This document shows, piece after piece, positions 51,430 through 61,807 of a stretch of DNA of 64,000 nucleotides. The notes under the pieces were generated by a model. It was not told the origin of the DNA. It made no database searches and saw only the letters and a list, made by a program, of their open reading frames with translations. Source of the stretch: Parerythrobacter lutipelagi (lineage in GTDB: Bacteria; Pseudomonadota; Alphaproteobacteria; Sphingomonadales; Sphingomonadaceae); the NCBI RefSeq assembly GCF_005434975.1, contig NZ_SKCJ01000002.1, positions 310,001-374,000 of the forward strand, in the 5' to 3' direction. The translations under genes and the position numbers were made by a program. Each line of letters opens with the position of its first letter. The stretch's first letter is position 1.

Positions 51430-51966
51430 ATGGAACAGGTCGTAGAATTCATCGGGTTGGCGCTAAGATACTCGTTCTCACTCGCCTTGAGTGTGGGTGT
51501 GTTGGGCGCGATCCTGTACCCGATCCTGCAAATGCATCTGGCCATGTGGCGCAAAGCGGCCGGACCCTATGCGGGGGCGTTCGAGCGGAGCGGAAACCCC
51601 TCCAAGCTGGCCGGGGCGGCCGCGATCGCTGAACGCGGAATTCGCTGGGGCATGAGCACCAACCAGCGTCAGCGGGTCTATCCGCCGGTCCATGTCACGG
51701 TCTTGCCAACAGGCATCGGCCTGCAGATCATGCACCCCTTCCGATACGGCTCGAAACCCCTGATCCTTCCGTTTTCGGAAATGGAGCTTGCATCGACCAA
51801 ATGGGCACTGTGGGGTGACCCGGTGGCGATCCGCATGAAGCAACTCGATGGGATCGACATCATCCTCTACCGCGAAATCATGGAATGGGCAGCCGAGCAA
51901 TCGCCCAGCATCGCCGCCATGATGGTGAAGGCCAATCCGGCACTCAATCGCCCGGTAATAAGCTAG
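51430..51966 (+). CDS. membrane-associated protein of unknown function
   Basis: The 178-residue protein has one or two hydrophobic segments near the N-terminus (about 5-34), then a cytoplasmic-looking domain with an YPPVHVTVLPTGIGLQI strand pattern and LILPFSEMELAST. This resembles a small PH-like beta domain, but I cannot assign it. It overlaps the convergent terC gene by 4 bases at the 3' end. No partner is evident. Confidence 0.6.
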   Translation: MEQVVEFIGLALRYSFSLALSVGVLGAILYPILQMHLAMWRKAAGPYAGAFERSGNPSKLAGAAAIAERGIRWGMSTNQRQRVYPPVHVTVLPTGIGLQIMHPFRYGSKPLILPFSEMELASTKWALWGDPVAIRMKQLDGIDIILYREIMEWAAEQSPSIAAMMVKANPALNRPVIS

Positions 51967-52781
51967 GCCGCTTCAATGGCTTTGGCATCGGCGGCCGCTT
52001 TGCGCCGCCGGTCACGCTGGACGATATTGAGAATTTCGACCCCGACAGAGAAGCCCATCGCCGCGTAAATATAGCCCTTCGGCACATGGAAGCCGAAACC
52101 ATCGGCAACCAGAACCAGCCCGATCATCACGAGGAAGGCCAGCGCGAGCATCACCAGCGTCGGGTTCTTCTCGATAAATTTTGCCAGCGGATCGGCTGCG
52201 ATCATCATAATCCCGACCGTTATCACAACAGCTGTTACCATGATGGGAATGTGATCGGTCATGCCCACAGCAGTGAGAATGGAATCGATTGAGAATACGA
52301 TGTCGATGGCGATGATCTGGACAATCACTGTGCCGAATGTGGCGGTTGCGGCCGCAGCGATGCCGGGTGTCTTGTCGAGCAATTCGCCGCTGTCGTCGTC
52401 CGGTTCCATCGAGTGGTGGATTTCCTTGGTTGCTTTCCACAAAAGGAAGAACCCGCCAGCGAGCAGGATCAGGTCACGCCCGGAAAATGCCGTCTCGAAG
52501 GTTGCATCGCCATATTCGTTGGAAGCCCCTGAAATGCCGAGATCGAACAGCGGTGTCTGCAGGGTCACGATCCAGCCGATCAGCATCAACAGCCCGATCC
52601 GCATGATGAGCGCAAGCGACAGCCCGATACGCCGCGCCTTCTGCTGCTGATGCTCGGGTAGCTTGTTCGACAGGATGGCGATGAAGATCAAATTGTCGAT
52701 CCCCAGAACCACTTCGAGCGCGATCAGGGTTAGCAGGGCCAGCCAGGCAGCCGGATCGGAGAGCAGGGCGAGGATATCCAT
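51963..52781 (-). CDS. TerC family integral membrane protein
   Basis: The 272-residue protein has about seven helices and the TerC signatures EVVLGIDNLIFIAIL and IIAIDIVFSIDSILTAVGM, both with the acidic Asp that may bind metal. TerC-family proteins are linked to tellurite resistance and, in better-studied members, to manganese export. ATG 52781 gives the family start MDILALLSDPAAWLALLTL. The upstream 12 codons are ignored. Convergent with the preceding gene; same direction as the rsmA operon but separated by 54 bases. Confidence 0.88.
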   Translation of the reverse strand: MDILALLSDPAAWLALLTLIALEVVLGIDNLIFIAILSNKLPEHQQQKARRIGLSLALIMRIGLLMLIGWIVTLQTPLFDLGISGASNEYGDATFETAFSGRDLILLAGGFFLLWKATKEIHHSMEPDDDSGELLDKTPGIAAAATATFGTVIVQIIAIDIVFSIDSILTAVGMTDHIPIMVTAVVITVGIMMIAADPLAKFIEKNPTLVMLALAFLVMIGLVLVADGFGFHVPKGYIYAAMGFSVGVEILNIVQRDRRRKAAADAKAIEAA

Positions 52782-52835
52782 GTGCCGCCATTTGCCCAAA
52801 GCATTGGGGCAGCACAAGCGGGTTTTCGGGCTGGC

Positions 52836-53654
52836 TCAGCTCAGGTTGCGGGCCAACGATACAAACTCACTGACTGCCAGCGTTTCAGCCCGGCGTTGCG
52901 GATCGATCCCCAATTCGGCCAGCGCTTCGACCGCGCCGGGAACGCTTTTCAGGCTTTGCCGCAGCATTTTGCGGCGCTGGCCAAATGCTGCCTCGGTCAG
53001 CCGCTCCAGCATGCGGGCGGAAACGCCGTCGGGCATGTCCGATGGTGTGACATGGACGATGGCGCTCATCACCTTGGGTGGCGGCGTAAAGGCACTGCGG
53101 TGGACTTTCATCGCCAGAGCGGCTTCGCTGCGCCACTGCGCCAAAACCGCAAGCCGCCCATAGGCGCTGCTGCCGGGTTTCGACGCAATGCGCTGCGCGA
53201 CCTCTTGCTGGAACATCAGCGTTAGCGAGGTCCAGTGCGGCGGCCAGCTTTCTCCGCCCAGCCAGCGCACGAACAGCGCTGTCCCGACATTGTAAGGCAG
53301 GTTGGCGACCACTGCGAAGGGCTCGCCCATCAGCTCCGCATGGTCGATCTTCAGGGCATCGCTTTCAATCACTTTCAGCTGGCCGGGATAGGCTTCGGAC
53401 AGTTCGGCCAGAGCAGGCATGCAGCGGCGGTCCATCTCGATCGCGGTCACCCGAGCACCGGCCTTGAGCAAGGCGCGCGTCAATCCGCCGGGACCGGGGC
53501 CGATTTCGAGGACTGGCGTGCCTGCCAGATCTCCCGGAATGGCCGCGATCCGGTCGAGCAACTGGGCGTCGAACAGGAAGTTCTGCCCCAAGGCTTTCGA
53601 CGCGCTCAGGCCATGCCTTGCGATGACTTCGCGCAGGGGCGGGAGGTCAGCCAT
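52836..53654 (-). CDS. rsmA: 16S rRNA dimethyladenosine transferase
   Basis: The 272-residue KsgA/RsmA dimethylates two adenines in helix 45 of 16S rRNA using [29 protein letters not shown] (SAM site), AIEMDR and [11 protein letters not shown] (the NLPY catalytic motif) are all present. Start ATG 53654 lies inside the end of pdxA (8-base overlap). It is last in the lptD-surA-pdxA-rsmA order shared with many proteobacteria. Confidence 0.95.
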   Translation of the reverse strand: MADLPPLREVIARHGLSASKALGQNFLFDAQLLDRIAAIPGDLAGTPVLEIGPGPGGLTRALLKAGARVTAIEMDRRCMPALAELSEAYPGQLKVIESDALKIDHAELMGEPFAVVANLPYNVGTALFVRWLGGESWPPHWTSLTLMFQQEVAQRIASKPGSSAYGRLAVLAQWRSEAALAMKVHRSAFTPPPKVMSAIVHVTPSDMPDGVSARMLERLTEAAFGQRRKMLRQSLKSVPGAVEALAELGIDPQRRAETLAVSEFVSLARNLS

Positions 53655-54663
53655 GCGCGCGCCGGACGGCCATCTCGCCCGCCAGCCGGATCGCGGCAAT
53701 CAGCGCGCCGGGATCGGCGATATTCTTGCCCGCAATATCGAACGCCGTTCCGTGGTCAGGACTGGTACGGATGATCGGCAGGCCAAGCGTGCAGTTGACC
53801 CCCTGATCGAAGTCCAGCGCCTTGATCGGCACCAGTGCCTGATCGTGATACATGCACAGCGCTGCATCATAGCTTCCGCGCTTGTGCGGCGCGAACAGCG
53901 CGTCGGCAGCGTGCGGGCCGGACACGTCAAATCCGTCGTCGAGCAGCCGCTTGATTGCGGGTTCGATTATCCGCGCTTCCTCATCGCCGAACGCACCGTT
54001 TTCACCGGCGTGCGGATTGAGGCCGGCAATCGCGAGGCGCGGCTGCGGGATGCCGAAATCGCGCTGCAGCGCATTCGCCGTGACCTGAGCACGGCTGACG
54101 ATCAGCTCGGCTGAAAGCTTGCCGGGCACATCGGCCAGCGCGCAATGGATAGTCAGCGGGACTGTGCGCAGACTGGGCCCGGCCAGCATCATCACTGTTT
54201 CCTGCCACGCGATCCCGCATCGCTCCGCCAGAAATTCAGTCTGTCCGGGAAAGCCGAAGCCGACCTGCACCAGTTCGTGCTTGCTGACCGGTGCGGTGAC
54301 CAGCGCAGAACCTTCATTCTCTCGGACCAGCCGCGTTGCTTCTTCAAGCGACAACAGAGCTGCACTCGCGCCCGCACTGCCCGGTGTGCCCGGCGTGTGA
54401 GCACAGCGGAGCAACGGGATCACCGGCAAGGCGGCGCTGAACACCTCTGATGCCTGCGCTGCCGCAGCGATTTCGCGTGTAACGATATGGATCCCGCGGG
54501 TCGTCGCCGCCTGCTCCAGGCATCGGGCATCGCCGACCACAGCGAACGCAGGCAAACCTTCTGCTTCCCGCGCTGCCCACGCGGCAGCGATCAGCTCAGG
54601 GCCGACACCCGCCGGATCGCCCAGCGACAGGATCAACGGGGCGGACAAATCGTGTCGGGCCAT
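53647..54663 (-). CDS. pdxA: 4-hydroxythreonine-4-phosphate dehydrogenase
   Basis: The 338-residue NAD-dependent enzyme acts in the DXP-dependent pyridoxal phosphate pathway. [17 protein letters not shown] at the N-terminus, [27 protein letters not shown] in the middle, and [15 protein letters not shown] and [42 protein letters not shown] near the end are diagnostic, with the metal-binding His residues. It overlaps rsmA by 8 bases and follows surA by 17 bases. Confidence 0.95.
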   Translation of the reverse strand: MARHDLSAPLILSLGDPAGVGPELIAAAWAAREAEGLPAFAVVGDARCLEQAATTRGIHIVTREIAAAAQASEVFSAALPVIPLLRCAHTPGTPGSAGASAALLSLEEATRLVRENEGSALVTAPVSKHELVQVGFGFPGQTEFLAERCGIAWQETVMMLAGPSLRTVPLTIHCALADVPGKLSAELIVSRAQVTANALQRDFGIPQPRLAIAGLNPHAGENGAFGDEEARIIEPAIKRLLDDGFDVSGPHAADALFAPHKRGSYDAALCMYHDQALVPIKALDFDQGVNCTLGLPIIRTSPDHGTAFDIAGKNIADPGALIAAIRLAGEMAVRRAHG

Positions 54664-54680
54664 CAGCGCGCCCGCATGGG

Positions 54681-56081
54681 TCAGAAGAACCGGATGTCAG
54701 CGTCGTTTCTCAGATCGCGCAGGAAGGCATTGGCGCGTTTCTCGATCCGCTCGTTTTCGATTTCCTGCTGGATCTGACCGACGGTCTTGCCCGCTTCGCT
54801 CTGCGGGGCTTGCTTGCCGCACAGCATCAGAACCCGGATGCCTTCTTCCGGCGTGCCGAAAGCTTCGGTGGCCTGGCCAACCTGCATCCCCAACAACACG
54901 CCTTGCAACGGTTGCGGAATGTCGCGGGCCTGCAAGGCGCGCCCTTCGATGATCTCAGCGCCCAGTTGCTGCGCTATGCCGCTAGCGGCTGCGCAGCTTC
55001 CGGCATTCTGGAAACCGGTTTGCATGGCCTGCATGCGGGCGTTGAAATCCGCTTGGCTGATCCCAGCCGGGACCTGAAGCGAAACCTGCGTGAGGTTGAG
55101 CATCGTGTCGCGCGGATCGGCTTGCAGCACCTGACGCCGGTCAGCCAGCACGATGATGCTGAATCCGCCGGAGTTTTCGATGAGGCGCAATTCGCCGACC
55201 TGCATGGTGTTTACTTCAGTGCCGATTTCCGGCGGCAGCCGATTGAGCTGGACGAAGTCGAGGTCGCCCCCCTGAACTGCGGTCGACATCTCGGAAAACT
55301 GGCGGGCATAGGCCTGGAAGTTGCCGCCCTGGCGCAGTCTTTCGAAAATCGTCTGCGCGTTCTGCAGCACGGCTTCGCGTGTTTCAGGCGTATAGCCGAG
55401 AAAAATCTCGCCGATCCGGTATTCGGCAGCCCCACGCGATGCCTGCAGCTGTTCCCAGCGCTCCTGCGCTTCTTCCTGCGAAACATTGATGAATGGCACG
55501 ACATTGCGTCCAAGCAGCCTCTGCCAGGCAAGCTCGCCGCGAATCTGGCGCTTGAGTGATGCTGGCGACGATCCGAAAGCGATCACCTGCGCGTTCATCT
55601 GATCGATCGCATCTGCAGTCGATCCGAAATTGCGCTGCGCCACTTCGGCATACCGCGCTTCGACCTGGGCGTTGTCGACCGGCAGTTCCTGGGCGGTGGC
55701 GGCCTGCATCTGCAGCGTCTCGTCCATCAGATTGCCAAGCACGCGCAGTCTGACCAGCTGGAGTTCGTTCTCCGGCAGTTCACCGCCCGAAGTCGCCACC
55801 AGCAAAGCCACGCGATGGGCGAGATCGGTTCCGGTAATCACGGCACCGTTGACCACCACGACCGGTGCGCGATTGTTCGGATCATTCAGTTTTGCGCCGA
55901 CCGTGGCAACCGGAATACCGTAAGGCCCGACCCGGAGATTTTCCTGCGCGGCCTGAGCCTGGGCGGCCTGAGCCTGCTCGGCCTGCGATTGGGCAGCCTG
56001 TGCCGCAGCCATCGCCGGCGTTGCGGCGAGAGTAGCGGCGGCAAGCCCGCCAAGAAGCTTGGTACAAATGCTATTGATCAC
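54681..56081 (-). CDS. surA: periplasmic chaperone/peptidyl-prolyl isomerase SurA
   Basis: The 466-residue protein assists outer-membrane protein folding. It has a signal peptide (LGGLAAATLAATPAMAAA), then a low-complexity Ala/Gln stretch of about 20 residues. The N-terminal chaperone region (VVVNGAVITGTDLAHRVALL, LRVLGNLMDETLQMQ) is followed by a parvulin-type rotamase domain with FLGYTPETREAVLQNAQTIFERLRQGGNFQAYARQFSE and GGDLDFVQLNRLPPEI, and a weaker second one. It lies between lptD and pdxA, as in E. coli. The 147-base gap to lptD holds no gene. Confidence 0.9.
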   Translation of the reverse strand: MINSICTKLLGGLAAATLAATPAMAAAQAAQSQAEQAQAAQAQAAQENLRVGPYGIPVATVGAKLNDPNNRAPVVVVNGAVITGTDLAHRVALLVATSGGELPENELQLVRLRVLGNLMDETLQMQAATAQELPVDNAQVEARYAEVAQRNFGSTADAIDQMNAQVIAFGSSPASLKRQIRGELAWQRLLGRNVVPFINVSQEEAQERWEQLQASRGAAEYRIGEIFLGYTPETREAVLQNAQTIFERLRQGGNFQAYARQFSEMSTAVQGGDLDFVQLNRLPPEIGTEVNTMQVGELRLIENSGGFSIIVLADRRQVLQADPRDTMLNLTQVSLQVPAGISQADFNARMQAMQTGFQNAGSCAAASGIAQQLGAEIIEGRALQARDIPQPLQGVLLGMQVGQATEAFGTPEEGIRVLMLCGKQAPQSEAGKTVGQIQQEIENERIEKRANAFLRDLRNDADIRFF

Positions 56082-56228
56082 GTATTTTGTTTCCGTCTCT
56101 TGCGCTTATCCGCGCGCCGAATTGCTGTCCGCCTCTTGAGCATCGCGGCTTAACCGAAGCTGAGTGTGCCGGTCAAATAGCTGAAGGATAGTCGCCTGCC
56201 AATGGCGGTGAAATTATGCGTTCCGGCT

Positions 56229-58496
56229 TTATCGGAAGCCGAAATTGCGAATTGCGAAATACAGCTGAAACGTGTCCCCGCGCTGCGCATCGCCGGCGGT
56301 GACATAGTCGCGCCGCCATGTCAGCCCCATCTCCAGGCAATCATCGGCATAGGCCACGCCAAGGCGCGTGCGGATCGGTTCGAATCCGTCGGACGACAGC
56401 AATGGATCCTCCTTCGCATCGGTCAGATTGAACACGCCCGACCCGAAAACCGACCAGTAGCGGGCGAAGGCCACCCGGGCGGCGATGCGCAATTCTTCAC
56501 GGTCCTGCAAATCCTCGATCCCGGCGTCGATATCGCGATTGAGGCGCAAATAGCCGATCTCGGCATAGGTTTTCTTGCTGCCGACGGTTGCGTCGAACTC
56601 GTTGCGCCGGATTGCGAAATTATCCTTGTCGAGGCGATAGCGGTGCGTGAGGCTGACGAAATCCTTGTAACGCACTTCAGTCCGGCCGACGAAATCGGAG
56701 ACGCGATCGCTCAGCCCGGTTCCGTCGACGAGGATGTTCTTGTTGTTGTCGAGCCGGTAGGATTGACCGAGCGTCGACCGGACCCGCCAACCCGGGCGCT
56801 GCAATTCCCAGTCGAACCCGTAGGTGACCCGCACACCGTCTTCGATCCGGTCGTACCCGGGAAAACGATTGAGTGAGAAAAGGTTCGAATCTTCCAGATC
56901 GATTGCCCGCGCATCTTCATTCGGCACAGCCAGATTGCGGATCGAGGGGCTCGCGACCAGCTGCACCCGCGGGGTAAGCACCTGAGTGCCGCCAAATGCT
57001 TCGCCGACCAGGGGCCATTGCATGTCGAGCGCTGCAAGCGCGACACCGCGCGTTTCCCACCCGGGGTTGCCGCGATAGGATGCCGTTGCCGTAAGAAAAT
57101 TCTCATCGCTGTGATAAACATCGCCGCGCACCAGACCGGTCAGAGTGACGACTTGTCCCAGATTGGTCAGGCGCTTGAGCGCCCACTGAGCCGAGGCAAA
57201 GGCACGCTGCGTGTCCTGCCCTTCGTCGCGGAACAACGCGAGTGTGTTGGCCTGAAATTCGAGCGTTCCGCCCAGGCCGGTCGGATCGCTTACCCGCTTG
57301 CGGAAATCGATCACCGGCAAGGCTATCGGGACCTGCCCCTGGTCCTGAGTCAGGCGCAGCGTTTGCGTCGCCCATCCTGCAATCGACAGGTAGGATGTAT
57401 CATCAATCCGCTCGGCGTTCACGGTCGAGCGAAGGCGATCGTCGCGGCTGATATCGTAGCGGCGCAGAAAAGTGCGATCGGTCGCCACCCGCGCTGAGCC
57501 GGTGATGCTCCATTCGGGCGTGAACTGGAACTTGCCGTTGGCGTCGATATAGCCGCGAATATCGCTTTCACTGGTCGGGACGCCGGTGAAGCTGGAGATG
57601 CGCCTGCTTTGCGTCACATAGCCGGTGATCTTGTACGCGCCTTCGGCTGCGAGGTGACGCCAGTTGGCCTGCACCATTGGCGGGGCTTCGCTGAAGACAT
57701 ATCCGGTGACTTCGAGGTCCTTGTTCTCCGCCAGCCGCCAGTAATAGCTACCGCTGACCTCGACACCGTTGGACTCCGAGACCCGCAAATCCGGCACGAG
57801 GAAACCTGATACTGCCTTGCCATCGGTTCGCACGGCGAGGCCCGGCAAGGGCAGAATGCGCGCGCCGAACAGTTCGAGTACCGCACCCTTGAAGCGCACG
57901 CGATTGTCCGCCGGATCATAGGTCACGCGGTCAGCCGTGATGCGCCAGCTCGGATCTTTGTCGCACCCTTCCGGATCGACCACAGCGCACGCGCTGTAGG
58001 CGGCATCATTGAGCACGACCGTCCCGTCATCGCCGCGCTCGCCGGATCGGGCGGCCAGCCTGCCGCCTTCGCGCAAAGCGAGCAGCAGGTCGTCCATCGC
58101 GCCCGCTTCAAACTCGTCGGTCAGCTCCACACGGTCGGTAAACAGCTGATTGCCGGCCTCGTCGACAAACCGCACGCCGCCAGCAGCGAGAATCGTTCCT
58201 GAAGGGCGATTCCACACGACCTGATCGGCACGCACCGACCGATCGTCGCTGCGCAATATCACGTTCCCGGTGGCGGTGACCGTATCGGTTTCGGAATTGT
58301 AAGCCAGTTCATCGGCTTCGAAATCGATGATTCGCCCGCTTGGTGAAGCCTCAGACTGCGGCGGGCTAACGGTTTCATCCTGAGCCATCGCCGACGGCGC
58401 CCAGAATGCGAGCATGGCAAAGGCCAGTGCGCCCGGCACAATCGGCACCCGATAACGGCGACGGGGGTTAACCAGCACAGGATCGGCGCGGCGCAT
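56229..58496 (-). CDS. lptD: LPS-assembly protein LptD
   Basis: The 755-residue outer-membrane barrel inserts lipopolysaccharide into the outer leaflet with LptE. It has an N-terminal signal (ALAFAMLAFWAPSAMAQD). The OstA/LptA-like domain has IDFEADELAYNSETDTVTATGNVILRSDD and RPSGTILAAGGVRF. The C-terminal barrel region includes RTDGKAVSGFLVPDLRVSESNGVEVSGSYYW and ends NFGFR. I start at ATG 58496; the frame upstream is antisense to pepA. It is the first gene of the lptD-surA-pdxA-rsmA series and divergent from pepA. The Cys pair pattern of E. coli LptD is only partly present (CAVVDPEGC). Confidence 0.92.
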   Translation of the reverse strand: MRRADPVLVNPRRRYRVPIVPGALAFAMLAFWAPSAMAQDETVSPPQSEASPSGRIIDFEADELAYNSETDTVTATGNVILRSDDRSVRADQVVWNRPSGTILAAGGVRFVDEAGNQLFTDRVELTDEFEAGAMDDLLLALREGGRLAARSGERGDDGTVVLNDAAYSACAVVDPEGCDKDPSWRITADRVTYDPADNRVRFKGAVLELFGARILPLPGLAVRTDGKAVSGFLVPDLRVSESNGVEVSGSYYWRLAENKDLEVTGYVFSEAPPMVQANWRHLAAEGAYKITGYVTQSRRISSFTGVPTSESDIRGYIDANGKFQFTPEWSITGSARVATDRTFLRRYDISRDDRLRSTVNAERIDDTSYLSIAGWATQTLRLTQDQGQVPIALPVIDFRKRVSDPTGLGGTLEFQANTLALFRDEGQDTQRAFASAQWALKRLTNLGQVVTLTGLVRGDVYHSDENFLTATASYRGNPGWETRGVALAALDMQWPLVGEAFGGTQVLTPRVQLVASPSIRNLAVPNEDARAIDLEDSNLFSLNRFPGYDRIEDGVRVTYGFDWELQRPGWRVRSTLGQSYRLDNNKNILVDGTGLSDRVSDFVGRTEVRYKDFVSLTHRYRLDKDNFAIRRNEFDATVGSKKTYAEIGYLRLNRDIDAGIEDLQDREELRIAARVAFARYWSVFGSGVFNLTDAKEDPLLSSDGFEPIRTRLGVAYADDCLEMGLTWRRDYVTAGDAQRGDTFQLYFAIRNFGFR

Positions 58497-58596
58497 GGCT
58501 TGCCTATCGCACTGGCCGCGCCTAATCGCAATCGCCATAGCCGATGAAGCGCGATTAGACGCGCATCGCGGAAGATCAGGATTTTCTGGAGAACCC

Positions 58597-60054
58597 ATGC
58601 AGATCAATTTCACCGATACTCGGCCTTCGGACGCGCGGCTGGTGGCGCATATTGCCGACAAGGGCAAGATGCCTTCCGGTCTCGAGCTTGCCCTTGACGA
58701 AGGTGCAGAAGCTGCACGTTTCAAAGGCACGGCCGGCCAGCTGTTCGAAAGTTTTGTCGAGCGCGGCGGTAAAGCCGTCCGTGTCGCGATTGCCGGTGCT
58801 GGCGCGCCTGATGCCGAAGCCCGCCATGCAAATTGCGAGAAGGCCGGCGCGGCGATCTCGGCAAAATTCATGACTTCCGGCGCTACGGACCTTGCGCTCG
58901 ACCTGACCGACAGCGGGCTCGATGCGGTCCATGCGGCGGCCGTTCTGCTTGGTCTGCGGCTGCGCGCGTGGCGCCATGATGTCTATCGCACCAAGATGAA
59001 GGCCGAAGAGAAGATTACTCTGGCCGCTGTAACCGTTGTCGGCGCGCCAGAAGGCACCGAAGCTGCATGGGCCGATTATGCGGCGCTGGCGGAAGGCGTC
59101 GAATTTACCCGCGAACTCGTGGCCGAACCGGCCAACACGATTTATCCGGGCAGTTTTGTCGAACGCTGCAAGGAACGCTTCGACGGCACCGGCGCCAAGC
59201 TGCGCGTGCTCGATGAAGCCGAGATGGAAGATCTTGGAATGGGCGCGCTGCTCGGTGTCGGCCTCGGCAGTGAGCAGCCTTCCTATCTGCTGGCAATCGA
59301 ATGGAACGGCGGCGGAGATGAAAAGCCGGTCGCGTTTGTCGGCAAGGGTGTGACCTTCGACACCGGCGGGATTTCGCTGAAGCCGGGTCCGGGCATGTGG
59401 GACATGAAATTCGACATGGGCGGGGCTGGGGCCGTCGCCGGGGCGATGCTCACACTGGTCAAACGCAAGGCCAAGGCGAACATCGTTGCCGTCATGGGGC
59501 TGGTCGAGAACATGCCCGATGGCAAGGCACAGCGTCCGGGGGACATTGTCACCTCCATGTCCGGCCAGACGATCGAAGTGCTGAACACCGATGCCGAAGG
59601 CCGGCTGGTCCTGTGCGACGCGCTGCACTGGACGCAGGTGGAATACAAGCCGGCGCGAATCGTCAATTTCGCTACCTTGACCGGCGCGATGCTGATCGCG
59701 CTCGGCAATGAACATGCCGGCGTATTCTCGAACAATGATGCGCTGGCAGATGATCTGCTGGCTGCGGGCCGTGAGACCGGCGACAAGCTGTGGCGGATGC
59801 CGCTCGCCCCGGCGTATGACAAGCTTATCGATTCGCCGATCTCGGACATGAAGAACATCGGACCACGCGAGGCCGGATCGATCACAGCGGCGCAATTCCT
59901 CAAGCGATTCATCATGAATGATACGCCGTGGGCGCATTGCGACATCGCCGGAACGGTGTGGGCGGAGAAGCCCGGACTGACCTGGGGCAAGGGCGCGACC
60001 GGCTATGGTGTGCGGCTGATGGACCAGCTCGTCCGCAACACGCTGGAAAACTGA
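58597..60054 (+). CDS. pepA: leucyl aminopeptidase (M17)
   Basis: The 485-residue cytosolic M17 aminopeptidase removes N-terminal residues and needs two metal ions. The active-site block NTDAEGRL is at residues 330-337. VGKGVTFDTGGISLKPGPGMWDMKFDMGGAGAV supplies the catalytic Lys and metal-binding Asp, and AEPANTIYPGSFVE is also characteristic. ATG 58597 has TTCTGGAGAACCC upstream. It is divergent from lptD by 100 bases and followed by a DUF2256 gene. Confidence 0.94.
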   Translation: MQINFTDTRPSDARLVAHIADKGKMPSGLELALDEGAEAARFKGTAGQLFESFVERGGKAVRVAIAGAGAPDAEARHANCEKAGAAISAKFMTSGATDLALDLTDSGLDAVHAAAVLLGLRLRAWRHDVYRTKMKAEEKITLAAVTVVGAPEGTEAAWADYAALAEGVEFTRELVAEPANTIYPGSFVERCKERFDGTGAKLRVLDEAEMEDLGMGALLGVGLGSEQPSYLLAIEWNGGGDEKPVAFVGKGVTFDTGGISLKPGPGMWDMKFDMGGAGAVAGAMLTLVKRKAKANIVAVMGLVENMPDGKAQRPGDIVTSMSGQTIEVLNTDAEGRLVLCDALHWTQVEYKPARIVNFATLTGAMLIALGNEHAGVFSNNDALADDLLAAGRETGDKLWRMPLAPAYDKLIDSPISDMKNIGPREAGSITAAQFLKRFIMNDTPWAHCDIAGTVWAEKPGLTWGKGATGYGVRLMDQLVRNTLEN

Positions 60055-60093
60055 GCGGCGGCAGCACAAGGCGGAGGCAATTCCATCCCGAAA

Positions 60094-60270
60094 ATGCGCA
60101 AGAAGGCCGATCTGCCAAGCAAGATCTGCGCGGCATGCGGCCTGCCCTTTGTCTGGCGCAAGAAGTGGGAGCGCGACTGGGACAAAGTGCGGTATTGCTC
60201 GGAGCGTTGCCGTCTGAACAAGACAGGCAACAAGCCGCGCGCCACGGGTCATGAGAAGGCAGGTTCGTGA
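60094..60270 (+). CDS. DUF2256 zinc-ribbon mini-protein
   Basis: The 58-residue basic protein has [19 protein letters not shown] followed by VRYCSERCR, four Cys in CxxC-x19-CxxxC spacing, as expected for DUF2256. Members are often found beside cryptochrome/photolyase genes; none is here. A GGCGGAGGCAA sequence lies 12-22 bases upstream of the ATG. The stop overlaps the holC start (GTGA). Confidence 0.85.
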   Translation: MRKKADLPSKICAACGLPFVWRKKWERDWDKVRYCSERCRLNKTGNKPRATGHEKAGS

Positions 60271-60701
60271 GAGTCGATTTCTACCAGCTCAGCCGCGACC
60301 CGGTCGAGAAAGTCGTGCCCATGCTGGCGCGCAAGGTGTGCGAGAGCGGTGAGCGATTGCTGATTGTGTCGCACGAGCACGCTCAGCTCGAGGCGATTGC
60401 CGAGGGGCTGTGGGCCGAATCGGAAGCGTTCCTCGCCAATGGCTTCGCAGAAGAACCCCATGCCGCCCGGCAACCGATCCTGCTGTCGGACAGTTGCAGT
60501 GCTGCCAATGAAGCGAAGATGGTGCTGATGGCCGATGGCGCGTGGCGCGAAGAGGCGCGCCGGTTCGACCGCGTGTTTCTGATGTTCGGCGATGCGACCA
60601 TCGAAGCCGCGCGCGAACTGTGGCGCGAGCTTGGCGAGGCAGAGGATATCGAGCGCAATTTCTGGAAACAGGAGGCGGGACGCTGGATCAAGGCTGCGTG
60701 A
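60267..60701 (+). CDS. holC: DNA polymerase III chi subunit
   Basis: The 144-residue protein matches Hol[34 protein letters not shown], the [14 protein letters not shown] region, PILLSDS, and [23 protein letters not shown]. Chi links the clamp loader to single-stranded DNA-binding protein. Start GTG 60267 overlaps the DUF2256 stop; AAGGCAGG is upstream. The order pepA-(DUF2256)-holC is similar to the pepA-holC linkage in other proteobacteria. Confidence 0.9.
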   Translation: MRVDFYQLSRDPVEKVVPMLARKVCESGERLLIVSHEHAQLEAIAEGLWAESEAFLANGFAEEPHAARQPILLSDSCSAANEAKMVLMADGAWREEARRFDRVFLMFGDATIEAARELWRELGEAEDIERNFWKQEAGRWIKAA

Positions 60702-60760
60702 CGGGCGTTGCGACTTCAGCGCGAATATGCTCCTCTATGACCGGACAGGAGGCTTGGCCG

Positions 60761-61264
60761 ATGCGCAATCTGGTAATCTTGGGGATGGTGTCCTTGCTCG
60801 CAGCCTGCAGCGGTGAAGGTGCTCAGGTGTCGGAAGCGGAGGCTGATGCCAGTGCGACGACCGAAGTCGAGCGCAGCGCCGACGGTGAAACGCGGACCAC
60901 CACGATCCCGACCGAAGGCGGCACTGCAACCATGCGATCCGGCCCCGGTGCGGCGATCGATCTTCCCCTCGGGTTTGAAGTTTATCCCGGTGCCCAGGTC
61001 CTGCAGTCGACCAGCTTTGCCCAAAATGGTGACAAAGGCGCACTTCTGACCTTTGTGAGCGATTCGTCGCCGGAAGATCTGATCGCCTATTATCGGAAGA
61101 AGGCGGATCAGGCGGGCATCGAGATCGAAATGGAATTGACCACCGACAACTCGATGATCATCGGCGGGAAGGGCGCAAAAGACGTCATATTCTCGTTCAG
61201 TACAGTCCCGGGCGGGGACAAGGGCAAGACACAGGGGCAATTGATGATTGGCTCGGCCCCTTAG
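60761..61264 (+). CDS. lipoprotein of unknown function
   Basis: The 167-residue protein has lipobox LLAACSG (Cys near 15), a Thr/Glu-rich linker, and a folded domain with DLPLGFEVYPGAQVLQSTSF, DSSPEDLIAYYRKKADQAGIEIEME and MIIGGKGAKDVIFSFS. That pattern resembles small envelope proteins with an alpha/beta stress-like fold, but I cannot name it. AGGAGG lies directly before ATG 60761, which decides the start over ATG 60737. Confidence 0.75.
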   Translation: MRNLVILGMVSLLAACSGEGAQVSEAEADASATTEVERSADGETRTTTIPTEGGTATMRSGPGAAIDLPLGFEVYPGAQVLQSTSFAQNGDKGALLTFVSDSSPEDLIAYYRKKADQAGIEIEMELTTDNSMIIGGKGAKDVIFSFSTVPGGDKGKTQGQLMIGSAP

Positions 61265-61370
61265 CGTCGCGGCATCCCACGCAAGCGAAACACTTGCGGA
61301 ATTAAGGGGGCGAGGCTAGGGGCGCGCGCAAGAAAATTACCCCGTTTCTCCCCAATCGAAGGAATACCCC

Positions 61371-61793
61371 ATGGCGGTTACCCGCACCTTTTCGATCATC
61401 AAGCCCGATGCCACCCGCCGCAACCTGACCGGCGCAGTCACCAAGATGCTGGAAGAAGCCGGCCTGCGGGTCGTTGCCTCCAAGCGCATCCATATGACCC
61501 GCGAACAGGCTGAAGGCTTCTACGCGGTTCACAAGGAACGCCCTTTCTTTGGCGAACTGGTCGATTTCATGATTAGCGGCCCGGTTGTGGTTCAGGTGCT
61601 CGAAGGCGAAGATGCCATGCAGCGCAATCGTGATATCATGGGCGCAACCAATCCAGCCGACGCTGCACCGGGCACAATCCGCAAGGAACTGGCCGAAAGC
61701 ATCGAAGCGAACACCGTGCACGGTTCGGATTCGGACGAGAACGCAGCGACCGAAATCGCTTACTTCTTCAACGAAGACGAGATCGTCGGCTAA
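61371..61793 (+). CDS. ndk: nucleoside diphosphate kinase
   Basis: The 140-residue enzyme moves the gamma-phosphate between nucleoside triphosphates and diphosphates. [18 protein letters not shown] starts the protein, [15 protein letters not shown] binds the phosphates, and the phospho-His lies in [12 protein letters not shown] (H118). Length is standard. GAAGGAATACCCC precedes the ATG. A small hairpin (CGCAAG/CTTGCG, 61280-61298) lies in the upstream gap. Confidence 0.95.
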   Translation: MAVTRTFSIIKPDATRRNLTGAVTKMLEEAGLRVVASKRIHMTREQAEGFYAVHKERPFFGELVDFMISGPVVVQVLEGEDAMQRNRDIMGATNPADAAPGTIRKELAESIEANTVHGSDSDENAATEIAYFFNEDEIVG

Positions 61794-61807
61794 TTACATT
61801 TTGAAGT

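Noticed and set aside
58576-60252. 558-residue minus-strand open frame
   Set aside because: It is the exact antisense of pepA with its conserved motifs; long shadow frames are normal in GC-rich DNA.
61280-61298. Terminator between the lipoprotein gene and ndk
   Set aside because: The CGCAAG/CTTGCG stem is only 6 pairs with a 7-base loop and no T-run.
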